Positions 60,209 through 64,000 of a stretch of DNA of 64,000 bases are shown in pieces. The DNA is from Prescottella sp. R16. GTDB lineage: Bacteria; Actinomycetota; Actinomycetes; Mycobacteriales; Mycobacteriaceae. The translations under genes were made by a program, and so were the position numbers. The notes below the pieces were generated by a model. The model was not told the DNA's origin. It saw only the letters and a list, made by a program, of their open reading frames with translations, and made no database searches. How positions within the stretch are numbered: the first letter of the stretch is position 1; each line of letters opens with the position of its first letter. The stretch lies in the NCBI RefSeq assembly GCF_030656875.1, contig NZ_CP130943.1:4154001-4218000 (forward strand), in the 5' to 3' direction.

Positions 60209-62406
60209 CGCGACTCCCGTGGCAACCCGAGGATCTGCTCGGAGATGACGTTGAGCTGGATCTCGAGGGTGCCGCCACCGATCAGCAGTTTCGGCGTCGC
60301 GAGATACGCCTTGGCCGCGCGCCCACCACCGGAGACGTCCGCGCCCAGGCTGCCCACGGCCGCCTCCGGGCCGAACCATTCGAGCACCTGCGCGGTGACG
60401 TCGGTGATGTGGTGTGCGGACGCGGCCTTGAGCGCACTTGCCTCGACCCCCGGGTTGAGGCCGGAGAGTCGTTTGAGGACGCTGCGGTGCGCGAGCGCGT
60501 CGAGGGCCCCGGTGGTCGACGTGATCCGGCCCAGCGCGGGCAGCGCGTCGTATCGGGTGTCCGGGTCCAGGGACCGCGCCACCTCCACGGGATCGAAGCG
60601 GTATCCGCCGGCGACGGGGGTGTTGCCCATCGCGACCCGCTCGTTCGCCAGGGTCGTGCGGGCCACCTTCCAGCCCTCGCCCGGAAGACCCACCAGGTCG
60701 GCGTCCGGGACGAACACACCGTCGAGGGTGACCTCGTTGAACATGCTGTCGCCGTTGGCCTCCCGGAGCGGCCGGACCTCCACTCCCGGCGCCGACATGT
60801 CGACGAGGAAGAAGCCGATCCCGCGATGCTTGGGGGCGTCCCGGTCGGTGCGGGCGAGGCAGATGCCCCAGTGCGCCTCGTAGGCCTTGGAGTTCCACAC
60901 CTTGTTGCCGTCGATGCGCCAACCGCCGTCGACCTTGGTGGCGAACGTCGTCAGCGACGCGAGATCCGAACCGGCGCCGGGCTCGGAGAACAACTGGCAC
61001 CAGACGATCTCCCCGCGCAGGGTCGGAACGACGAGTCGTTCCATCTGTTCCTCGGTGCCGTACTGGAGAATGGACGGCAACGCCCACTCACCGATGACCG
61101 TGCTGGGCTGGGTGATTCCGGCGCGGTCGAACTCCTCGGCGATGATCAGCTGTGCAGCGGTGTCGGCGCCCAGACCGTACGGCTCGGGATAGTGCGGCGC
61201 GACCAGACCGCGGTCGGCGAGCAGCACCCGTGCGGCTGCCTCGTCGAGCGCCACGGCCTCGGCGATCGTCGCCGCCACCCCGGCGCGGAAGTCCGGCCGG
61301 TCCGGGACGCCCAGTACGGATTCTCGTTCCGTGGTCGACGCCAGTTCGCCGGCGCGGCGGGCCCATTCGTCCGGCGAGCCGCCGAGCGCGAGCAGGCTCA
61401 CGACGCGCCGCCAGTACAGGTGGATGTCGTGTTCCCACGTGTTGCCGATCCCGCCGAGCAGGGTGAGCGCATCGAGTACCACGTCGACGGCCTCGCGACG
61501 TACCACCGTCGCGGTCCGAGCCGCCGCGAGTGCCAACTGTTCCCGGTCACCGCTGTCCGCGGCCAGCGCGGCGTCCCACACCGAGCTGGTCAGCACCTCG
61601 AGCCGGATGAACAACTGCGCGCACTTGTGCTTGATCGCCTGGAACGACCCGATCGGGCGCCCGAACTGCTCGCGGATCTTCGCGTACGCCAGGCTGGTCT
61701 CCTGCGCCCAGCGCGCGACGCCGACAGCCTCGGCGCACTGCAGCACAGCGACGATCGCCGCGACCTCGTCGGCATCCGCACCGAGGACGTTCTCGGCGGG
61801 GATCCGCGTGTCGGACAATCGCACCCGCCCGATGTCCCGGGTCAGGTCGACCCCCTCCTCGGCGACGACCTCGACGCCGACGTCACTCGCCGACACCGCG
61901 AACCACACCGACCGCTCACCGCACCGACCGGCCAGCACGAGGATCTCGGCACCGGGCGCACCGAGCACGGGCACGGTCTCGCCGGTGGCCACCACCTCGT
62001 CGCCGTCACCGTCGAGCGTGACGGTGCCGGTCTCGAACGCGACCGCGCCCGTGGCGCCGCCGGCCAGGCGTGGGAGCAGCGCCTTTCGTGCCGTATCCGT
62101 GCCGTGGGACTGGATCACGGCGCTCGCGGTGACCGTCGGCAGCAACGGTCCGGGGACCAACCCGTGCCCGGACTGTTCCAGCGCCACCGCGAGTTCGAGC
62201 AGGCCCGCGCCCGCCCCGTCGTACTCCTCGGCCAGGTGTAGCGACGGAATCCCCATACCCACCAACTGCTCCCAGAAGGCGGGCCGATCACCGCGCGCGA
62301 ACTCCTCGAACTGCGCGCGGGTCCGTTCCACGGGTGCCTCGCGGGCGGCGAACCGCGCGAGCGAGTCGGCGAGTGCGTCGTGATCTGGTCCGATACCGAT
62401 CGGCAT
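60205..62406 (-). CDS. Fused double acyl-CoA dehydrogenase
   Basis: A 733-residue tandem acyl-CoA dehydrogenase, the same length and domain order as the protein at 7,337. Unit one contains REQFGRPIGSFQAIKHKCAQLF and LLGGIGNTWEHDIHLYWRR; unit two contains VWCQLFSEPGAGSDLASLTTF and ends IGGGTLEIQLNVISEQILGLPR. The conserved TWEHD block in unit one supports an active first half. It would oxidise an acyl-CoA of the local pathway. It lies 6 bases after the amidohydrolase gene in a leftward operon that begins outside the window. Confidence 0.9.
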   Translation of the reverse strand: MPIGIGPDHDALADSLARFAAREAPVERTRAQFEEFARGDRPAFWEQLVGMGIPSLHLAEEYDGAGAGLLELAVALEQSGHGLVPGPLLPTVTASAVIQSHGTDTARKALLPRLAGGATGAVAFETGTVTLDGDGDEVVATGETVPVLGAPGAEILVLAGRCGERSVWFAVSASDVGVEVVAEEGVDLTRDIGRVRLSDTRIPAENVLGADADEVAAIVAVLQCAEAVGVARWAQETSLAYAKIREQFGRPIGSFQAIKHKCAQLFIRLEVLTSSVWDAALAADSGDREQLALAAARTATVVRREAVDVVLDALTLLGGIGNTWEHDIHLYWRRVVSLLALGGSPDEWARRAGELASTTERESVLGVPDRPDFRAGVAATIAEAVALDEAAARVLLADRGLVAPHYPEPYGLGADTAAQLIIAEEFDRAGITQPSTVIGEWALPSILQYGTEEQMERLVVPTLRGEIVWCQLFSEPGAGSDLASLTTFATKVDGGWRIDGNKVWNSKAYEAHWGICLARTDRDAPKHRGIGFFLVDMSAPGVEVRPLREANGDSMFNEVTLDGVFVPDADLVGLPGEGWKVARTTLANERVAMGNTPVAGGYRFDPVEVARSLDPDTRYDALPALGRITSTTGALDALAHRSVLKRLSGLNPGVEASALKAASAHHITDVTAQVLEWFGPEAAVGSLGADVSGGGRAAKAYLATPKLLIGGGTLEIQLNVISEQILGLPRESR

Positions 62407-62412
62407 ATCCGA

Positions 62413-63276
62413 TCAACCTTTCAGTTTGAGCACCTTGCGGGCGTTCTCGTGCAGGAACTTCGGCCACACCTCGTCCTTGAACGGCACGCCCGGCATGTCG
62501 CCGAAGATTCGGTCCAGGGTCAACCCCGCGGGGAAGTACCCGGCGTAGATGATCTTGTCGGCGCCGCGAGTGTTCGCGTAGTCGACGATCGCCTTCGGGT
62601 AGTGCTTGGGCGCGAACGCCGAGGTCGAGTAGTAGAGGTTCGGCCATTTGATCATCAGTTTGACGGCCAGATCCTCCCACGGTTCGCAGCCGTGCCGCGT
62701 GACGAATACCAGATCTGGGAAATCGAACATCACGTCGTCGATCAGTTCGACGTGCTGGACTGCCGACTTCAGTCGCGGGCCCGCGATTCCGGCACACGCG
62801 AAGATCGGGATGTCGAGTTCGACGCACTTGGCATAGATCGGATACATCTGCGGCGCGTTGAGCGCCACCTGCGGGAACGTACCCGCGGCGAACGAACTCA
62901 CCGAGACGATGCCGAATTCCTCGTACTCACGGGTCATCCGGGTCAGTGTGCCCATGATGTCGTTGGGATCGACCGCCGAACCCTGCGGCACGAATCGGTC
63001 CGGGAACATGCGGACGGCGCGCTGCCCGGATTCCTTGGCCATGCTGACCATGCCGATCTCGATACCGTGCTTGTCCATCTCGTACAGCGTCACCGAGATC
63101 GGATCGTCGGTCGCGAGGTCCGGCACACCCTTGAACATGTACTGCGCCGGCATGCTGAACTCGTCGTTGCTCTCGCGATCCTTCGTCTGCCGTGTGATGA
63201 ACGCGTACTCGTCGTAGCCGGCCTCGCGGAAACCGATGTGCGTGTCGATGATCGAGATGCCGTCGTAGGGCGTCAT
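62413..63276 (-). CDS. Amidohydrolase-2 family protein
   Basis: A 287-residue TIM-barrel protein of the amidohydrolase-2 family. SIIDTHIGFRE replaces the usual DxHxH with DTHIG, so one metal-ligand His is absent; HGCEPW near residue 196 and the C-terminal block ADKIIYAGYFPAGLTLDRI, with YF where other members have D-P/H, complete a weakened metal site. It may use a different metal arrangement or be non-hydrolytic. The closing FLHENARKVLKLKG is typical of the family. ATG overlaps the SDR stop (ATGA). A fuller member is encoded at 40,180. Confidence 0.85.
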   Translation of the reverse strand: MTPYDGISIIDTHIGFREAGYDEYAFITRQTKDRESNDEFSMPAQYMFKGVPDLATDDPISVTLYEMDKHGIEIGMVSMAKESGQRAVRMFPDRFVPQGSAVDPNDIMGTLTRMTREYEEFGIVSVSSFAAGTFPQVALNAPQMYPIYAKCVELDIPIFACAGIAGPRLKSAVQHVELIDDVMFDFPDLVFVTRHGCEPWEDLAVKLMIKWPNLYYSTSAFAPKHYPKAIVDYANTRGADKIIYAGYFPAGLTLDRIFGDMPGVPFKDEVWPKFLHENARKVLKLKG

Positions 63277-64000
63277 GCGTTCTGCTCCTTCGCGATCGGC
63301 CTGCCGTCCAGACCGTGGACCGTGACCTTCTCACGCTCGAGGATGTCCAGGCTCGCCTCGACGTTGCCGGTGTGATGCGGCGCGGCGGCGCACAACCACG
63401 TCACCGCTTCGACCATCTCCTCGAGCGACTCGGGGACGAACCACTGCGAACCGACCATGTTCGACGCCACCGACAGCGCACCGGCGGTCGCGACCGCCGA
63501 GCGAGGGCTCACCGCATTGACCCGGATGCCGGTGCCGTTCAGTTCGGCGGCGAGCCCGGCCGTCATCCGGTCCTGCGCGGCTTTGCTCATGCCGTACAGG
63601 GCGGTGCCGTGGATGTCGGCGTCCAGGTCGGTCTGCCCGTCGGGCAGCGGCTCGACCGGACGGATCCGGGCCGTGCCACTGGTGATGTTGACGATCCAGC
63701 CCTCGCCGCGCTCCATCATCCCCGGGATCACCCGCTGTGCGAGATCGAGCGGCGCATGCACGTTCACCTCGAACGTCAGGTGCGCACGCTTGGCCGGGTA
63801 GCTTCGCAGCGGTTCGAACATCGCAGCCGCGGCATTGTTGACGAGGATGTCGATCGGGCCGCCCAGTGCCGCTTCGGCTTCCGGCACGATGCGGGCCCGG
63901 GACTCCGGATCCTCCAGCGCGGACGCGACGATCGCGACGGTACCGCCGCTCGCACGGATCAGGTCGGCGGTCGCGGCGAGGGTGCCGTCGAAGCCTCCTC
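63273..64000 (-). CDS. SDR-family oxidoreductase (C-terminal part, runs off the right edge)
   Basis: The visible 242 residues lack only the nucleotide-binding start, which lies beyond the window. PIDILVNNAAAAMFEP supplies the NNAG-equivalent, NITSG the Ser, and YGMSKAAQDR the Tyr-Lys pair; SPRSAVAT follows. The nearest relative in the window is the SDR at 41,432, which shares the GGPIDILVNNAA/ and GMMERGEGWI-type segments. It heads the visible part of the leftward operon SDR-amidohydrolase-double ACAD-SDR, with 4-bp overlaps throughout. Confidence 0.85.
   Translation of the reverse strand, partial: GGFDGTLAATADLIRASGGTVAIVASALEDPESRARIVPEAEAALGGPIDILVNNAAAAMFEPLRSYPAKRAHLTFEVNVHAPLDLAQRVIPGMMERGEGWIVNITSGTARIRPVEPLPDGQTDLDADIHGTALYGMSKAAQDRMTAGLAAELNGTGIRVNAVSPRSAVATAGALSVASNMVGSQWFVPESLEEMVEAVTWLCAAAPHHTGNVEASLDILEREKVTVHGLDGRPIAKEQNA

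Overview
The window is very GC-rich with strong third-position G/C bias, many GTG starts, 4-bp stop/start overlaps and several genes whose start codon lies 6-7 bases after a TAnnnT box (leaderless transcripts). Together with fadE25-, fadB2-, kshA-, ligC- and Ltp-type genes this points to a mycolic-acid actinobacterium, most likely Rhodococcus or a close relative; the genus is inference. No rRNA, tRNA, CRISPR array, insertion sequence or prophage gene was seen.

Left part (1-17.4 kb): the start of a LigC-type DNA ligase, an OsmC-like gene behind a cysteine-rich leaderless leader peptide, a CorA-type transporter, a GntR/MFS divergent pair with a perfect palindrome, a GAF-LuxR regulator and an acyl-CoA ligase. 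A leftward beta-oxidation operon follows (SCP2-type thiolase, SRPBCC protein, MaoC hydratase, SDR dehydrogenase, double acyl-CoA dehydrogenase), divergent from a TetR gene, then a second TetR gene, fadE25, fadB2 and two tiny hydrophobic peptides.

Middle part (17.5-36 kb): a KshA-type Rieske oxygenase with a 26-residue CxxCxC peptide at its 3' end and an unassigned protein, a lipoprotein, a DHA2-type exporter, and an oligopeptide-type ABC transporter operon that begins with a YtcJ-like amidohydrolase and has an amidase beyond a hairpin. An orphan paralogous binding protein and an esterase/D-aminoacylase operon follow. The theme is uptake and hydrolysis of an amide- or ester-containing compound.

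Right part (36-64 kb): a Baeyer-Villiger monooxygenase, a zinc alcohol dehydrogenase, two amidohydrolase-2 proteins, three CoA-transferase domains in two proteins, two CoA ligases, SDRs, a crotonase, a second double acyl-CoA dehydrogenase, and a thiolase-fold protein without the catalytic Cys paired with a DUF35 protein, which resembles the Ltp2/DUF35 retro-aldolase. A plausible order is ketone to ester or lactone (BVMO), hydrolysis, alcohol oxidation, CoA activation, beta-oxidation-like steps and retro-aldol cleavage; the substrate is unknown. Four near-identical 16-bp sites (core GCAAACGCTTGTTGCA) lie upstream of the genes at 41.3, 48.2, 52.3 and 56.6 kb and define a probable local regulon; the TetR gene at 52,280 is the best candidate for its regulator. 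Between 55.7 and 57.0 kb is a rearrangement scar: a thiolase start joined to SDR pieces, another gutted SDR gene, a gene fragment and nested palindromes. The most notable items are this regulon with its predicted aldolase pathway, the leader peptide upstream of osmC, and the overlooked tiny genes.
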